DNA of 48,792 nt from Sulfitobacter sp. DFL-14 (GTDB lineage Bacteria; Pseudomonadota; Alphaproteobacteria; Rhodobacterales; Rhodobacteraceae). Where the stretch lies: contig NZ_QBFD01000028.1 in assembly GCF_003335585.1 (NCBI RefSeq), forward strand, positions 1 through 48,792, given 5' to 3'. Positions 7,427 through 17,052 of the stretch are shown one piece after another. The stretch's first letter is position 1, and each line of letters starts with the position of its first letter. The translations under genes and the position numbers were made by a program. The notes beneath the pieces are model-generated. The model saw nothing but the letters and a program-made list of their open reading frames with translations, was not told where the DNA came from and searched no databases.

Positions 7427-7858
7427 TTACTCTGCCGCGTCGGGCACCGTGTCGGACGGGCCGGGTTGCGGCGGCGCGGACTGGCGCACCTTGACCACCA
7501 TGACGCGGCCATTCGGCATCTGCTTTTCACGGCGGACCTTGACCTTGCCAAAGGGCGGCAGGACCAGTTCGCGGTTGTCGGCCAGCGCCTCGCCCAGCAC
7601 GGAAAGCAGGGATTCGACGACGGGCTTGGCGTCTTTCTTCTTGATGCCGGAGCGTTTCACGACCTGGTCGATCAGCTCTTTCTTGCGCATGACGGGGCCC
7701 AGGATCACCGATTGCGGTGCCTCCACGACGGTGGGTGTCGCTGCTGCGGCAGCGGCGGGCGCCTTGCCATCAATTGCGGTTACGGGGGCGGGTGTTGAGG
7801 ATTTTGTTGCCACAGGGGTCTTTCTGGTCCGAGAGGACCGTGTTGATTTGGTTGCCAT
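7427..7858 (-). CDS. HU family DNA-binding protein with histone-H1-like N-terminal extension, 143 aa
   Basis: The C-terminal part, from about residue 58, is an HU/IHF fold (MRKKELIDQVVKRSGIKKKD, then LPPFGKVKVRREK). The first 57 residues are a Lys/Thr/Ala/Pro-rich tail (ATKSTRSSRTRKTPV) like eukaryotic H1 tails. Canonical HU is about 90 residues; this one also lacks the GRNPxTG beta-arm signature. ATG 7858 was chosen because GAGG lies about 8 bases upstream and because the frame beyond it, to 8410, is non-homologous and crosses a terminator. The likely role is nucleoid architecture. Confidence 0.88.
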   Translation of the reverse strand: MATKSTRSSRTRKTPVATKSSTPAPVTAIDGKAPAAAAAATPTVVEAPQSVILGPVMRKKELIDQVVKRSGIKKKDAKPVVESLLSVLGEALADNRELVLPPFGKVKVRREKQMPNGRVMVVKVRQSAPPQPGPSDTVPDAAE

Positions 7859-8122
7859 CTTACTGCCTCGTAGGTTCTTGTGTTTTGGTTTTTCTACCAT
7901 ACCCCATGTTGTGAGAATATCAAAATCAGGGTGTTGGCCCCAAAATCCGCGTGACTGTGCCGATTTTGCGTGTTTTTGGCTCAAAACCGGCAAAAAATGC
8001 AGTGTTTCAGCTGGTTGCGCCCCGTTTCCGCCGCAAAGGTCACAGTCTTTCCTTGCCACCTGGGGCATCGGCAGGACCCTGCGCCGCCCGCCTGTGCCAG
8101 CCTGCGAATCCGCCATCCAGAC

Positions 8123-8150
8123 AAAAAACGCCCCGATGTGGATCGGGGCG
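8123..8150 (-). terminator. Rho-independent terminator with no adjacent upstream gene
   Basis: A perfect 9-bp stem (CGCCCCGAT/ATCGGGGCG at 8129-8137 and 8142-8150) with a 4-nt loop is followed on the minus strand by six T residues (8128-8123). The nearest upstream minus-strand gene is lon, ending at 8853, so it ends either the lon transcript or an unrecognised short RNA. Confidence 0.8.
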
Positions 8151-8334
8151 CCAGATTGCTGACAAACCCGGAAACAGCTGCCGCCGGAGGTAAATCGTTC
8201 TTCTGCGCTCTGCGTTACGTTTTCGAACGAAGGGCCGCGCCCGAGCCTGGGAGGGCGCATTGAGACGCGCATTCGGATCGCTTCCCTTACAAATATCAAT
8301 GTTGTCAGCGTGATACGAGAAGTCACCAAAAGCG

Positions 8335-8392
8335 CCCTCCCGTTTTGCCGGAGGCAAACCTTCGGTTTGACGGGAGGGTCGGGCGCGGCCCG
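8335..8392 (+). repeat. Two-hairpin palindromic element, copy C (compact form)
   Basis: The outer stem CCCTCCCGT/ACGGGAGGG (8335-8343 with 8370-8378) encloses two mini-hairpins with 3-nt loops, TTTGCC-GGA-GGCAAA and CAAACC-TTC-GGTTTG, which overlap. The right flank TCGGGCGCGGCCCGG also follows copy B when that is read in the opposite orientation. It lacks the linker seen in copies A and B. No coding function. Confidence 0.6.
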
Positions 8393-8545
8393 GGCTGACA
8401 CCCGGGCCAAGGCTTGTGGCTGGCGTCGTGGAAGAACGATTTCGTTGTTTCGGGGGGAGCGGGTGCAGGAACGTGCTTTTTCAGCAGCCTCACGCCCCGA
8501 TGTGGATCGGAGCGCTTTGGTGTTTCGTCAGGCTCGGACCTTAGA

Positions 8546-8857
8546 GCGCCCGACCTTGAACTTGTGGCACGAACACCCTGTCGCGCGTGCGACGCTCTCG
8601 GGACATCCGTGTCACAGGATGGTTCAGGTTAAAGGCCGGACGCTTTAACGCGCCCGACCTTAAATCTGCGACACGAATACCCTGCCGCGCCTGCGACGCT
8701 CTCGGGACATCCGTGCCACAGGATGGTTCAGGTTAAAGGCCGGACGCTTTAACGCGCCCGACCTTGAACTTGAGACACGAATGCCCTGCCGCGCCTGCGG
8801 CGCTCTCGGGACATCCGTGCCACTGGATGGTTCAGGTTAAGGGCCGGACGCTTTAAT
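8546..8857. repeat. Three 104-bp tandem repeats abutting the lon stop codon
   Basis: The units are 8546-8649, 8650-8753 and 8754-8857, all exactly 104 bp. The second and third differ at nine positions by my count. Each ends in an inverted repeat, GTTAAAG/CTTTAAC around GCCGGA. The unit nearest lon overlaps its TAA, so on the minus strand the array starts at the lon stop codon and forms the proximal 3' UTR. Confidence 0.88.
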
Positions 8858-11264
8858 GCGCGGTGGCGCTGTCGCCGGAGCCTTTTTGCGAGGCCAGGCT
8901 GGCGGCAGCGGCGGCGTCCTCGGCCTCCTGATCCCATTCGATGGGTTCAGGAACCGACACCAGCGCGTGTTTCAGAACCTCCGACACGTGGCTGACGGGG
9001 ATGATGGTCAGCCCCTCTTTTACGTTGTCGGGGATCTCGGGCAGGTCCTTCTCGTTCTCCTCGGGGATCAGCACCGTGGTGATGCCGCCCCGCAGGGCCG
9101 CGAGCAGTTTTTCCTTCAGCCCGCCGATGGCAGAGGCATTGCCGCGCAGCGTGACCTCACCGGTCATGGCGATGTCCTTGCGCACCGGGATCTGCGTCAG
9201 CACCGAGACGATGGCCGTGACCATGGCCAGACCGGCGCTCGGCCCGTCCTTGGGCGTGGCCCCGTCCGGCACGTGAACGTGGATGTCCAGCGTGTCGAAG
9301 CGCGGCGGCTTGACCCCGATCTTCGGACTGATCGACCGCACATAGCTGGAGGCCGCATCGATGGATTCCTTCATCACATCGCCCAGCTTCCCGGTGGTCT
9401 TCATCCGCCCCTTGCCCGGCAGGCGCAGCGCTTCGATCTGAAGCAATTCGCCCCCGACAGAGGTATAGGCAAGGCCCGTCACCACGCCGATCTGGTCTTC
9501 CTTCTCGGCCAGGCCATAGCGGTGTTTGCGCACGCCCAGGAATTCCTCAAGGTTGCCGCCGGTCACGGTGATGCTCTCGGCTTCCTTGCGGATGATCTTG
9601 GTCAGCGACTTGCGCGCCACCTTGGCGATCTCCCGCTCCAGGTTCCGCACGCCCGCCTCACGGGTGTAATAGCGGATCATGCCGGTCAGCGCGGAATCCT
9701 CGATCGAGAATTCCTTGGCTTTCAGACCGTGATTCTTGATCTGCTTGGCCACCAGATGCTGTTTGGCAATCTCGCGCTTCTCGTCCTCGGTGTAGCCGGA
9801 CAGCGGGATGATCTCCATCCGGTCCAGCAGCGGTCCCGGCATGTTGTAGCTGTTCGATGTGGTCAGGAACATCACGTTGCTGAGGTCATATTCGACCTCC
9901 AGATAGTGATCCACGAAGGTGGAGTTCTGTTCCGGATCCAGCACCTCAAGCATCGCCGACGCCGGGTCACCCCGGAAATCCTGCCCCATCTTGTCGATTT
10001 CGTCGAGCAAGATCAGCGGGTTGGTGGTTTTCGCCTTTTTCAGCGCCTGGATGATCTTGCCAGGCATGGAGCCAATATAGGTCCGGCGGTGGCCGCGGAT
10101 CTCGCTCTCGTCCCGCACGCCGCCAAGGGAGATGCGGATGAACTCGCGCCCGGTGGCCTTGGCCACGCTCTTGCCCAGCGAGGTCTTGCCCACGCCCGGA
10201 GGGCCGACAAGGCACATGATCGGGCCTTTCAGCTTGCTTGAGCGTTGCTGCACGGCCAGATATTCAACGATCCGCTCCTTGACCTTCTCAAGGCCATAGT
10301 GGTCGTCGTCCAGCACCTTCTGCGCCTTGCCAAGGTCCTTTTTCACGCGGCTTTTCACGCCCCATGGAATGGACAGCATCCAGTCGAGGTAGTTGCGCAC
10401 CACGGTCGCCTCGGCGGACATCGGGCTCATGTTCTTGAGCTTCTTGATCTCGGCGTCGGCCTTTTCGCGGGCTTCCTTGCTCAGCTTGGTGTCGGCAATC
10501 TTGGCTTCCAGTTCGGCAACTTCGTTCTTGCCGTCCTCGCCATCGCCCAACTCCTGCTGGATCGCCTTCATCTGTTCGTTCAGATAATATTCGCGCTGGG
10601 TCCGCTCCATCTGCGACTTCACGCGAGTCTTGATCTTTTTCTCGACCTGCAGAACCGACATTTCGCCCTGCATCAGCCCATAGACCTTTTCCAGCCGTTC
10701 GGAGACCGACAGCGTTTCAAGCAGGTCCTGCTTCTGCTCCACTTCGATGCCCAGATGGCCCGCAACCAGATCGGCCAGCCGCGCAGGCTCTGCCGACTCG
10801 CCCACTGCGGTCAGCGCCTCGTCCGGCACGTTCTTCTTGACCTTGGCATAGCGTTCGAATTCATCGGCCACTGTCTTGATCAGCGCCTGCGTGGTCGCGG
10901 CATCGCCCGGCATCTCTGTCAGATACTCGGCGCGGGCTTCAAAGAAGTTCTCGTTTTCAAGGTATTCGGTGATGCGCACCCGCGCCTGACCTTCGACCAG
11001 CACCTTGACGGTGCCATCGGGCAGTTTCAGCAGCTGCAGCACATTGGCCAGCACACCCGCCTTGAAAATACCGTTGCTTTCGGGATCGTCCTCGCCCGGG
11101 TCAACCTGGCTCGACAGCAGAATCTGCTTGTCGTCGGACATCACTTCTTCCAGGGCGCGCACGGACTTCTCGCGACCGACAAACAGCGGCACGATCATAT
11201 GTGGGAACACCACGATGTCGCGCAGCGGCAATACCGGGTAAGAAGCGTTCAATGGCTCTAACAT
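8853..11264 (-). CDS. lon: Endopeptidase La (Lon protease)
   Basis: ATP-dependent cytoplasmic protease that degrades misfolded and regulatory proteins. The order is an N-terminal substrate-binding domain (about 10-205, starting [15 protein letters not shown]), coiled coil, AAA+ module with Walker [10 protein letters not shown] near 354-362 and Walker B LILLDEID near 416-423, then a LonC domain with catalytic Ser near 675 (KDGPSAG) and Lys near 716 (GGLKEK). The roughly 803-aa length is normal for LonA. ATG 11264 has AAGGAAAAG upstream; the open frame continues to 11504 but that extension lacks Lon homology. The C-terminus is an Ala-rich acidic tail. Confidence 0.97.
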   Translation of the reverse strand: MLEPLNASYPVLPLRDIVVFPHMIVPLFVGREKSVRALEEVMSDDKQILLSSQVDPGEDDPESNGIFKAGVLANVLQLLKLPDGTVKVLVEGQARVRITEYLENENFFEARAEYLTEMPGDAATTQALIKTVADEFERYAKVKKNVPDEALTAVGESAEPARLADLVAGHLGIEVEQKQDLLETLSVSERLEKVYGLMQGEMSVLQVEKKIKTRVKSQMERTQREYYLNEQMKAIQQELGDGEDGKNEVAELEAKIADTKLSKEAREKADAEIKKLKNMSPMSAEATVVRNYLDWMLSIPWGVKSRVKKDLGKAQKVLDDDHYGLEKVKERIVEYLAVQQRSSKLKGPIMCLVGPPGVGKTSLGKSVAKATGREFIRISLGGVRDESEIRGHRRTYIGSMPGKIIQALKKAKTTNPLILLDEIDKMGQDFRGDPASAMLEVLDPEQNSTFVDHYLEVEYDLSNVMFLTTSNSYNMPGPLLDRMEIIPLSGYTEDEKREIAKQHLVAKQIKNHGLKAKEFSIEDSALTGMIRYYTREAGVRNLEREIAKVARKSLTKIIRKEAESITVTGGNLEEFLGVRKHRYGLAEKEDQIGVVTGLAYTSVGGELLQIEALRLPGKGRMKTTGKLGDVMKESIDAASSYVRSISPKIGVKPPRFDTLDIHVHVPDGATPKDGPSAGLAMVTAIVSVLTQIPVRKDIAMTGEVTLRGNASAIGGLKEKLLAALRGGITTVLIPEENEKDLPEIPDNVKEGLTIIPVSHVSEVLKHALVSVPEPIEWDQEAEDAAAAASLASQKGSGDSATAH

Positions 11265-11460
11265 GCTCTTTTCCTTTACTAGCAAGACGAAAAGGTCCCT
11301 GATTAGGCAACCGCCTCCGTCTCCTGACATGGGGTGGATATGGAGATCTGCCCCGCCTGTTTCAATCCCTTCCGCGGGCTTTGCGTCATCATCGCCTGCC
11401 TGTCCGGTCATGGCAACCGGGGTTTTTACAGGAATGTAACGCAAAATGAACGAAAGGCCC

Positions 11461-11531
11461 TGCCCGCGCAACATATGTCGCGCTGCGCGGGCATCATAAC
11501 GCATCTGACCGCGCGTTGCGCCGCGCGGTCA
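11461..11531 (-). terminator. Two consecutive GC-rich hairpins after the alkene reductase gene
   Basis: Two perfect 10-bp stems lie in the spacer: TGACCGCGCG/CGCGCGGTCA at 11506-11531 and TGCCCGCGCA/TGCGCGGGCA at 11461-11493. They sit just past the reductase stop and upstream of lon, both genes being on the minus strand. Neither has a clear T-run, so termination efficiency is uncertain, but they separate the two transcription units. Confidence 0.5.
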
Positions 11532-11538
11532 GGCATCG

Positions 11539-12636
11539 TCACTCCGCCGCTTGGGCGACCGCTGCGGGATAGTCGGTATATCCTTCGCGACCGCCGCCGT
11601 AATAGGTGCTCTGATCACCCTCTGCGAGGGGCAGATCGCGCTCGTAACGTGCCACCAGATCGGGGTTGGCAATGAACGGACGGCCAATGGCGATGAAATC
11701 CGCATGACCCTCTGCGACGGCTTTCAGCGCCATCTCCCGGTCATAGCCGTTGTTGGCCATATAGGGCCCCTCGAACAGCTTGCGCAGCTTGTCTATGCTC
11801 TGCCCCTCCTGCAGGGCACGGGATCCGCCGGTGGCGCCCTCGACCAGGTGCAGATAGGCCAGACCAAAGCGGTTCAGCGCCTTGATCACATATTCGAAGG
11901 TCTCCTGCGGATTGTCGTCGCTGATCCCGTTGGCCGGAGAGAACGGCGACAGGCGCAGGCCCACGCGGTCCCCGCCCCAGACCTTGGTAACGGCCTCCAT
12001 CACCTCAAGCAGCAGCCGGGCGCGGTTTTCCACCGACCCGCCATAGGCGTCGTCGCGGTGGTTGCTGCCGGTTTTCAGGAACTGGTCCAGCAGATAGCCG
12101 TTGGCGCCATGCACCTCGACCCCGTCAAAACCAGCCTTACGGGCCATGGCCGCCGCAAGGGCGTAATCGGCGACGATCCGGGGCATTTCCGCAAGCTCCA
12201 GCGCGCGCGGGTCAGAGGTGTTTTCGAACCCTTTCGCGGTAAAGGTCTTGCTGCCCGCATTCAGCGCCGAGGGGGCAACCGGCGGCTGGCCGTCGGGTTG
12301 CAGCGAGGTATGGCTGATGCGCCCGACGTGCCAGAGCTGCACGACGATCTTGCCGCCTGCTTCGTGCACCGCATCCGTCACCCGGCGCCAGGCAGCGGCC
12401 TGACCGGGGGTGTGGATGCCCGGGGTCTGCAGGTATCCCTTGCCCTCGGGGCTGATCTGGGTCGCCTCGGTGATGATGATGCCGGCACCGGCGCGCTGGC
12501 GGTAGTAATCGACATGCATGTCACTGACCTCGCCGGTGACATTGTCGGCGCGGTTGCGGGTCAGCGGTGCCATCGCGATCCGGTTACCGGCCTCGATGGC
12601 CCCTGCCTTCGCGGGGGTGAAAAGCGGTTGTGTCAT
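11539..12636 (-). CDS. Alkene reductase, old yellow enzyme family (NemA-like), 365 aa
   Basis: A FMN-dependent NAD(P)H:flavin oxidoreductase that reduces activated C=C bonds or nitro/nitrate ester groups. Family marks include the start LFTPAKAGAIEAGNRIAMAP, LTRNRA, VQLWHVGR, the substrate-binding pair in EVHGANGYLLDQF (His and Asn), YGGSVENRARL, and the FMN phosphate loop around DFIAIGRPFIANPDL. Length is normal for the family. No signal peptide, so cytoplasmic. The physiological substrate is unknown. It lies between tgt and lon on the same strand, separated from lon by two hairpins. Confidence 0.93.
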   Translation of the reverse strand: MTQPLFTPAKAGAIEAGNRIAMAPLTRNRADNVTGEVSDMHVDYYRQRAGAGIIITEATQISPEGKGYLQTPGIHTPGQAAAWRRVTDAVHEAGGKIVVQLWHVGRISHTSLQPDGQPPVAPSALNAGSKTFTAKGFENTSDPRALELAEMPRIVADYALAAAMARKAGFDGVEVHGANGYLLDQFLKTGSNHRDDAYGGSVENRARLLLEVMEAVTKVWGGDRVGLRLSPFSPANGISDDNPQETFEYVIKALNRFGLAYLHLVEGATGGSRALQEGQSIDKLRKLFEGPYMANNGYDREMALKAVAEGHADFIAIGRPFIANPDLVARYERDLPLAEGDQSTYYGGGREGYTDYPAAVAQAAE

Positions 12637-12880
12637 TGTGGGAGTCCTTGATGAAGGTGGTGTCGGAAATGACAGCTAATGCGCCCCTGCGCCGCTGCAA
12701 GACCTTGAAATTTCCGCGCCACAGTCACAAGGCGCGCAGCCTGGAACATGAAGAACGGTGCGTAGGTCTCTTTATTCAAACGAAAATTCATGAATTCGAC
12801 CGCTTGCCGGACCATGAAGCGGTTTGACATGGCCCCGGCCATCACGCCCCCACGCATCCGCCGCAAATGGCCCGTCCCCC

Positions 12881-14008
12881 TCAAAGCGGGTCGATATCGC
12901 CCTGCGCACGGGTGGCATGGAAATCCGCCTGCCAGGCCGCAAATGTGCCCGCCGCGATGGCGCCGCGCATCCCGGCCATGATGTCCTGAAAATAATGCAG
13001 GTTATGCCAGGTCAGAAGCATCGAGCTGATGATCTCCTGACTGCGGAAAACGTGATGCAGATAGGCCCGCGAATAATTGCGGCAGGCCGGACAGCTGCAG
13101 TTTTCGTCCAGCGGCCGCGGATCATCCGCATGGCGCGCGTTCTTGATGTTCAGCACCCCGAGGCGGGTGAACACCTGCCCGGTGCGCCCCGACCGCGACG
13201 GCAGCACGCAATCCATCATGTCGATGCCCCGCGCCACCGCCCCCACGATGTCATCGGGCTTGCCCACGCCCATCAGGTAACGCGGCTTGTCCTCGGGCAG
13301 CTGGTCCGGCGCATAGTCCAGACAATCGAACATCGCCGCCTGCCCCTCGCCCACCGCCAGGCCACCCACCGCATAGCCGTCAAAGCCGATCTCGCGCAGC
13401 GCCTCGGCGCTCTGCTGGCGCAGATCGCGTTCCAGCCCGCCCTGCTGGATGCCAAAGAGCGCGTGGCCCGGGCGGTCGCCAAAGGCCTCCTTCGACCGTT
13501 TCGCCCACCGCATCGACAGTTCCATGCTTTCCGCGATCCGGTCCCGTGACGCGGGCAGCGCAGGGCATTCGTCGAAACACATCACGATGTCGGAGCCCAG
13601 CAGCGCCTGGATCTCCATCGAGCGTTCCGGCGTGATCTCGTGGCGCGACCCGTCGATATGGCTCTTGAAGGTCACCCCGCGCTCGGTCAGCTTGCGCAGC
13701 TCGGCAAGGCTCATCACCTGAAAACCGCCTGAATCCGTCAGGATCGGCCCCGACCAATTCATGAACTTGTGCAGCCCGCCCAGCCGCGCCACCCGCTCCG
13801 CCGTGGGGCGCAGCATCAGATGATAGGTATTGCCCAGCAGGATGTCGGCCCCGGTGGCAGCCACGCTTTCGGGCATCATCGCCTTGACCGTGGCGGCCGT
13901 GCCTACCGGCATGAAGGCGGGCGTGCGGATGTCGCCCCGCGTGGTGCGGATCACCCCGGTGCGCGCCTTGCCATCGCTGGCCTTTATTTCAAAGCTGACC
14001 TGGCTCAT
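12881..14008 (-). CDS. tgt: Queuine tRNA-ribosyltransferase (tRNA-guanine transglycosylase), 375 aa
   Basis: Exchanges G34 of GUN-anticodon tRNAs for the queuosine precursor preQ1. Visible features are the TIM-barrel signatures [10 protein letters not shown] and [11 protein letters not shown] (catalytic Asp), the second Asp in [15 protein letters not shown], and the zinc site near the end, [17 protein letters not shown] with the distal His in [10 protein letters not shown]. Full length for bacterial Tgt. An ATG start at 14008 agrees with the family N-terminus. It lies divergent from the SPFH/NfeD pair. queA is not in the window. Confidence 0.96.
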   Translation of the reverse strand: MSQVSFEIKASDGKARTGVIRTTRGDIRTPAFMPVGTAATVKAMMPESVAATGADILLGNTYHLMLRPTAERVARLGGLHKFMNWSGPILTDSGGFQVMSLAELRKLTERGVTFKSHIDGSRHEITPERSMEIQALLGSDIVMCFDECPALPASRDRIAESMELSMRWAKRSKEAFGDRPGHALFGIQQGGLERDLRQQSAEALREIGFDGYAVGGLAVGEGQAAMFDCLDYAPDQLPEDKPRYLMGVGKPDDIVGAVARGIDMMDCVLPSRSGRTGQVFTRLGVLNIKNARHADDPRPLDENCSCPACRNYSRAYLHHVFRSQEIISSMLLTWHNLHYFQDIMAGMRGAIAAGTFAAWQADFHATRAQGDIDPL

Positions 14009-14119
14009 CTGCCGTCTCCCTGCAATCTCAGCAGGCGGATACCCCCTTGCGGTGAAACTTGCAATTCGCCCGAAAAATGCTCAGATGAAACATCACGCAC
14101 CCTTACTAGGATTGATCCT

Positions 14120-15013
14120 TTGGACATCGAGAACCTGATCGTCGGATTACTGGAAAACAATCTGGCATATCTGTTGCTGGCCGCACTTGTCGTCATCGTC
14201 ATCTTCAAGGCGGTCAAGATCGTGCCCCAGTCCGAACAGCATGTGGTCGAACGCTTTGGCCGCTTGCGCAAGGTGATGGGACCGGGGATCAACCTGATCG
14301 TGCCCTTCATCGACCGGATCGCACACCGGGTGTCGATCCTCGAACGCCAGCTGCCCACTGCCAGCCAGGATGCGATCACCCGCGACAACGTGCTGACGCA
14401 GGTGGATACCTCTGTCTTCTACCGCATCACCGAACCGGAAAAGACCGTCTACCGTATCCGCGACGTGGACAGCGCGATTTCCACCACGGTTGCGGGGATC
14501 GTCCGGGCCGAGATCGGCAAGATGGATCTGGACGAGGTGCAGGCAAACCGCTCCTCGCTGATCACCACCATCAAGGCCAATGTCGAGGATGCCGTGGACA
14601 ACTGGGGGATCGAGGTGACACGGGCCGAGATTCTGGACGTGAACCTCGATACCGCCACCCGCGCCGCGATGATGCAGCAGCTCAATGCCGAACGCGCCCG
14701 CCGTGCCCAGGTGACCGAGGCCGAGGGCAAGAAACGCGCCGTTGAACTGGCCGCCGACGCCGAGCTTTATGCCTCGGAACAGACCGCCAAGGCGCGCCGC
14801 GTGCTGGCCGAGGCCGAAGCCTATGCCACCCAGGTCGTGGCCCAGGCGATCAACGAAAACGGGCTGGAAGCCGCGCAATACCAGATTGCCCTGAAACAGG
14901 TGGAAGCCCTGAACGGCATGGGCTCGGGCGAAGGCAACCAGACCATCATCGTCCCGGCAGAGGCGCTGGCCGCCTTTGGCGATGCCTTCAAACTGCTGAA
15001 AGGGCGCGTCTGA
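14120..15013 (+). CDS. SPFH/Band 7 membrane protein, paraslipin type, 297 aa
   Basis: An N-terminal transmembrane helix (about 12-30) is followed by the SPFH domain (VPQSEQHVVERFGR, then GPGINLIVPFIDRI) and a long charged helix rich in Ala and Glu. The C-terminal GSGEGNQTIIVPAEALAAFG is typical of paraslipin/QmcA proteins, which form oligomeric membrane microdomain scaffolds. I chose TTG 14120 because AGGA lies 8 bases upstream and the N-terminus then matches the family; no ATG is suitably placed. The NfeD gene starts within its stop codon, the classic partner arrangement. Confidence 0.88.
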   Translation: MDIENLIVGLLENNLAYLLLAALVVIVIFKAVKIVPQSEQHVVERFGRLRKVMGPGINLIVPFIDRIAHRVSILERQLPTASQDAITRDNVLTQVDTSVFYRITEPEKTVYRIRDVDSAISTTVAGIVRAEIGKMDLDEVQANRSSLITTIKANVEDAVDNWGIEVTRAEILDVNLDTATRAAMMQQLNAERARRAQVTEAEGKKRAVELAADAELYASEQTAKARRVLAEAEAYATQVVAQAINENGLEAAQYQIALKQVEALNGMGSGEGNQTIIVPAEALAAFGDAFKLLKGRV

Positions 15014-15288
15014 TGGAGGACTATCTGACACTCTGGTGGGTCTGGATCTGCATCGCGCTGGCGCTTGGCGTGCTTGAACTGATGGCGCCGGGCTTCATCT
15101 TTCTGGGCTTTGCCCTGGGGGCGCTGGCGATGGCGGGCCTTATGCTGATCCTGCCGGCCATCGGCATTCCTGCCCTGCTCGCGCTCTTTGCCATCCTGTC
15201 GCTTGTGGGCTGGATCATCCTGCGCATTGCATTCCGCCACCAGTCCAGCGGTGCGCGGATCGTCACCCACGACATCAACGACGACTGA
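15013..15288 (+). CDS. NfeD family membrane protein, 91 aa
   Basis: A short NfeD-like protein with two or three hydrophobic helices (WWVWICIALALGVLELMAPG, and segments near 30-65) and a brief C-terminal tail, without the usual full OB-fold domain. Its ATG overlaps the SPFH stop (TGATG). NfeD proteins pair with SPFH scaffolds in membrane microdomains; the short form here may only anchor or stabilise the partner. Identity rests on context and the helix pattern LELMAPGFIFLGFALGAL. Confidence 0.8.
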   Translation: MEDYLTLWWVWICIALALGVLELMAPGFIFLGFALGALAMAGLMLILPAIGIPALLALFAILSLVGWIILRIAFRHQSSGARIVTHDINDD

Positions 15289-15330
15289 ATCAGGACTTGA
15301 CCAAAGGCAGGGCGGGCTAGTTTTCAGTCG

Positions 15331-17001
15331 ATGCATCAGGTCGTTCTGAAACCCTTCCTGCGGACCCTCGCCGCCGCCTTGGCGGCCTGTCTGATCTGGC
15401 TGGCCCCCGCCGCCACCGCGCAGGAGCCGTGGTTCGAGCAGGACAGCCTGAACCCCGGCATGGCCGCCCCTCCTGCCACGCTGGACCGCGCGACGCCGAT
15501 GGCCGCGATGGAAACCTTCCTCTACCTCGCGGAACACGGCCATTTCAGCGTCGCCGCACATCTGCTGGATCTGTCGGACGTGGCACCGGCCGATCAGCAA
15601 AACATCGGCACCGAGCGCGCGCGGATGCTGTCGGTGATCCTGGAACGCAAGGTGGTGATCCCCTGGTCCTCGCTCGAAGACCGGCCGGACGGCTGGCTCT
15701 CCGGCAATTCAGAGGACAATGACACCGGCCGGGAACGCCGCTCCATCCTGATCGACCGGATGGAACGCGACGGTCACCTGGTGCCCGTGCGGCTGAACCG
15801 GATCAAGGCGGCAGACACCAAGGAACCCGTCTGGGTGTTCTCCCGGCAAAGCGTGGACAACATTCCCGCACTCTATGCGCTTTACGGGCCGACCGATCTG
15901 GAATTGGCCCTGCCGGAATGGCTGCGCACACCCGCCTTCTGGGGCATGTTCCTCTGGGAGGTGCTGTTCCTGCCGCTGGTGGCACTGGCCGCACTGATCG
16001 TGGCCGCCCTGGCCTACCGGATGCTGCGCAGACTGGGCGAGACCGCCCGGCGGCGCGGTGCCCGCTTCCTCGCGCGCTCGCTGAAATGGCCCGCCGCCAT
16101 CACCATCTTTGCCGCCGTCATCGGCACGGCAACCAGCCGGGTGCTGGTGGTAACGGGGATCATCGACGCGGTGGTCTCGCCGCTGGTGCTGATCTCCTAC
16201 GTGGTGGCGATCACCCTGGCGGTGGTGCTGGTGATCGATGAGGTCTTCGACCGCATCAGCGTTTCCACCGCGACCGAGCTGGCGGACCCGCAGAATGCCC
16301 ATCTGCGCGCCGTGGCCACAACCATTTCCGCCGCGCGCAAATTCGTCATCGTCATCGCGACCCTGGCCGCCTCGGGCGTCGTGCTCAGCTCCATCACCGC
16401 CTATGGCACCCTCGGCATCTCGCTGCTGGCCTCTGCCGGGGCGCTGACCATCGTGCTGGGCTTTGCCGCGCGCGAAGTGCTCGGCAATATCCTGGCTTCG
16501 GTCCAGATCGCGCTCAACCGTTCGGCCCGGATCGGCGATCAGCTGATGTTCGAAGGGCATTTCTGCACAGTGGAGCGGATTGATTTCACCTATGTGCAGC
16601 TGATGATCTGGAACGGCACCCGGCTGATCGTGCCGGTCAGCACCTTTGTGTCGGACCCCTTCGAGAACTGGTCGATCGAAGAGCCCGAAATGGTCCGCCC
16701 CATCGAACTGACCCTGGCCCATGGTGCCGACGTGGAGCGCCTGCGGCAGGTGTTCCTCGATCTGCTGAGTTACGAAGACCCTTCCGATGTCTCCCCGATG
16801 GACCGCGCGAAAGTCAATGTGACCGGACAGGACGCCATCGGCATCAAGGTCCGCTTCGAATTGCCCACCGCCAATCCGGCCACCTTCTGGGATGTGGAGT
16901 GTCGCCTGCGCGAAGCGCTGCTGGCCGAGGCCGCGCGCATCGAACGCGAGACCGGCACACGGATATTTCCGATCCTGCCGCCGGACGTAACACCAGCTTG
17001 A
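15331..17001 (+). CDS. MscS-family mechanosensitive ion channel, 556 aa
   Basis: A Sec signal peptide (cleavage near ATAQEP, residue 31) precedes a periplasmic domain of about 170 residues, then transmembrane helices near 205-230, 250-275, 285-305 and 335-365. The pore helix is recognisable in ASAGALTIVLGFAAREVLGN, followed by the beta-domain GDQLMFEGHFCTVERIDF and RLIVPVSTFV. It is longer than MscS (about 286 aa) and close to MscM-like proteins with periplasmic extensions. The expected role is release of solutes on osmotic downshock. It is 42 bp downstream of nfeD. Confidence 0.9.
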   Translation: MHQVVLKPFLRTLAAALAACLIWLAPAATAQEPWFEQDSLNPGMAAPPATLDRATPMAAMETFLYLAEHGHFSVAAHLLDLSDVAPADQQNIGTERARMLSVILERKVVIPWSSLEDRPDGWLSGNSEDNDTGRERRSILIDRMERDGHLVPVRLNRIKAADTKEPVWVFSRQSVDNIPALYALYGPTDLELALPEWLRTPAFWGMFLWEVLFLPLVALAALIVAALAYRMLRRLGETARRRGARFLARSLKWPAAITIFAAVIGTATSRVLVVTGIIDAVVSPLVLISYVVAITLAVVLVIDEVFDRISVSTATELADPQNAHLRAVATTISAARKFVIVIATLAASGVVLSSITAYGTLGISLLASAGALTIVLGFAAREVLGNILASVQIALNRSARIGDQLMFEGHFCTVERIDFTYVQLMIWNGTRLIVPVSTFVSDPFENWSIEEPEMVRPIELTLAHGADVERLRQVFLDLLSYEDPSDVSPMDRAKVNVTGQDAIGIKVRFELPTANPATFWDVECRLREALLAEAARIERETGTRIFPILPPDVTPA

Positions 17002-17052
17002 AGCCCGCCGGGCAAGCCGCTAGGCAGGCCGCGCAGCAGCAGGAGAAACGCC

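Larger units (their letters stand above)
7859..8852. other. 994-bp non-coding region between HU and lon
   Basis: No protein gene is supported. The region holds the HU promoter area, a strong minus-strand terminator at 8123-8150, a two-hairpin palindromic element at 8335-8378, a second imperfect copy of the terminator hairpin arm near 8493-8514, and three 104-bp tandem repeats that run into the lon stop codon. Minus-strand frames through here lack ribosome sites and homology. The presence of a terminator 700 bp beyond lon suggests either a long lon 3' UTR or an unannotated small RNA. Confidence 0.6.

Noticed and set aside
7859..8410. N-terminal extension of the HU gene to 8410
   Set aside because: The extension crosses a perfect terminator and has no HU homology; GAGG before ATG 7858 marks the real start.
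11265..11400. Heat-shock (RpoH) promoter for lon, CCCATGT on the minus strand near 11330
   Set aside because: The nearest TTGAAA-like -35 is 26 bp away, too far for the family spacing.
12633..12884. 83-aa minus-strand ORF between tgt and the alkene reductase
   Set aside because: No recognisable family or ribosome site, and it runs directly into both neighbours; 12637-12880 is treated as intergenic.
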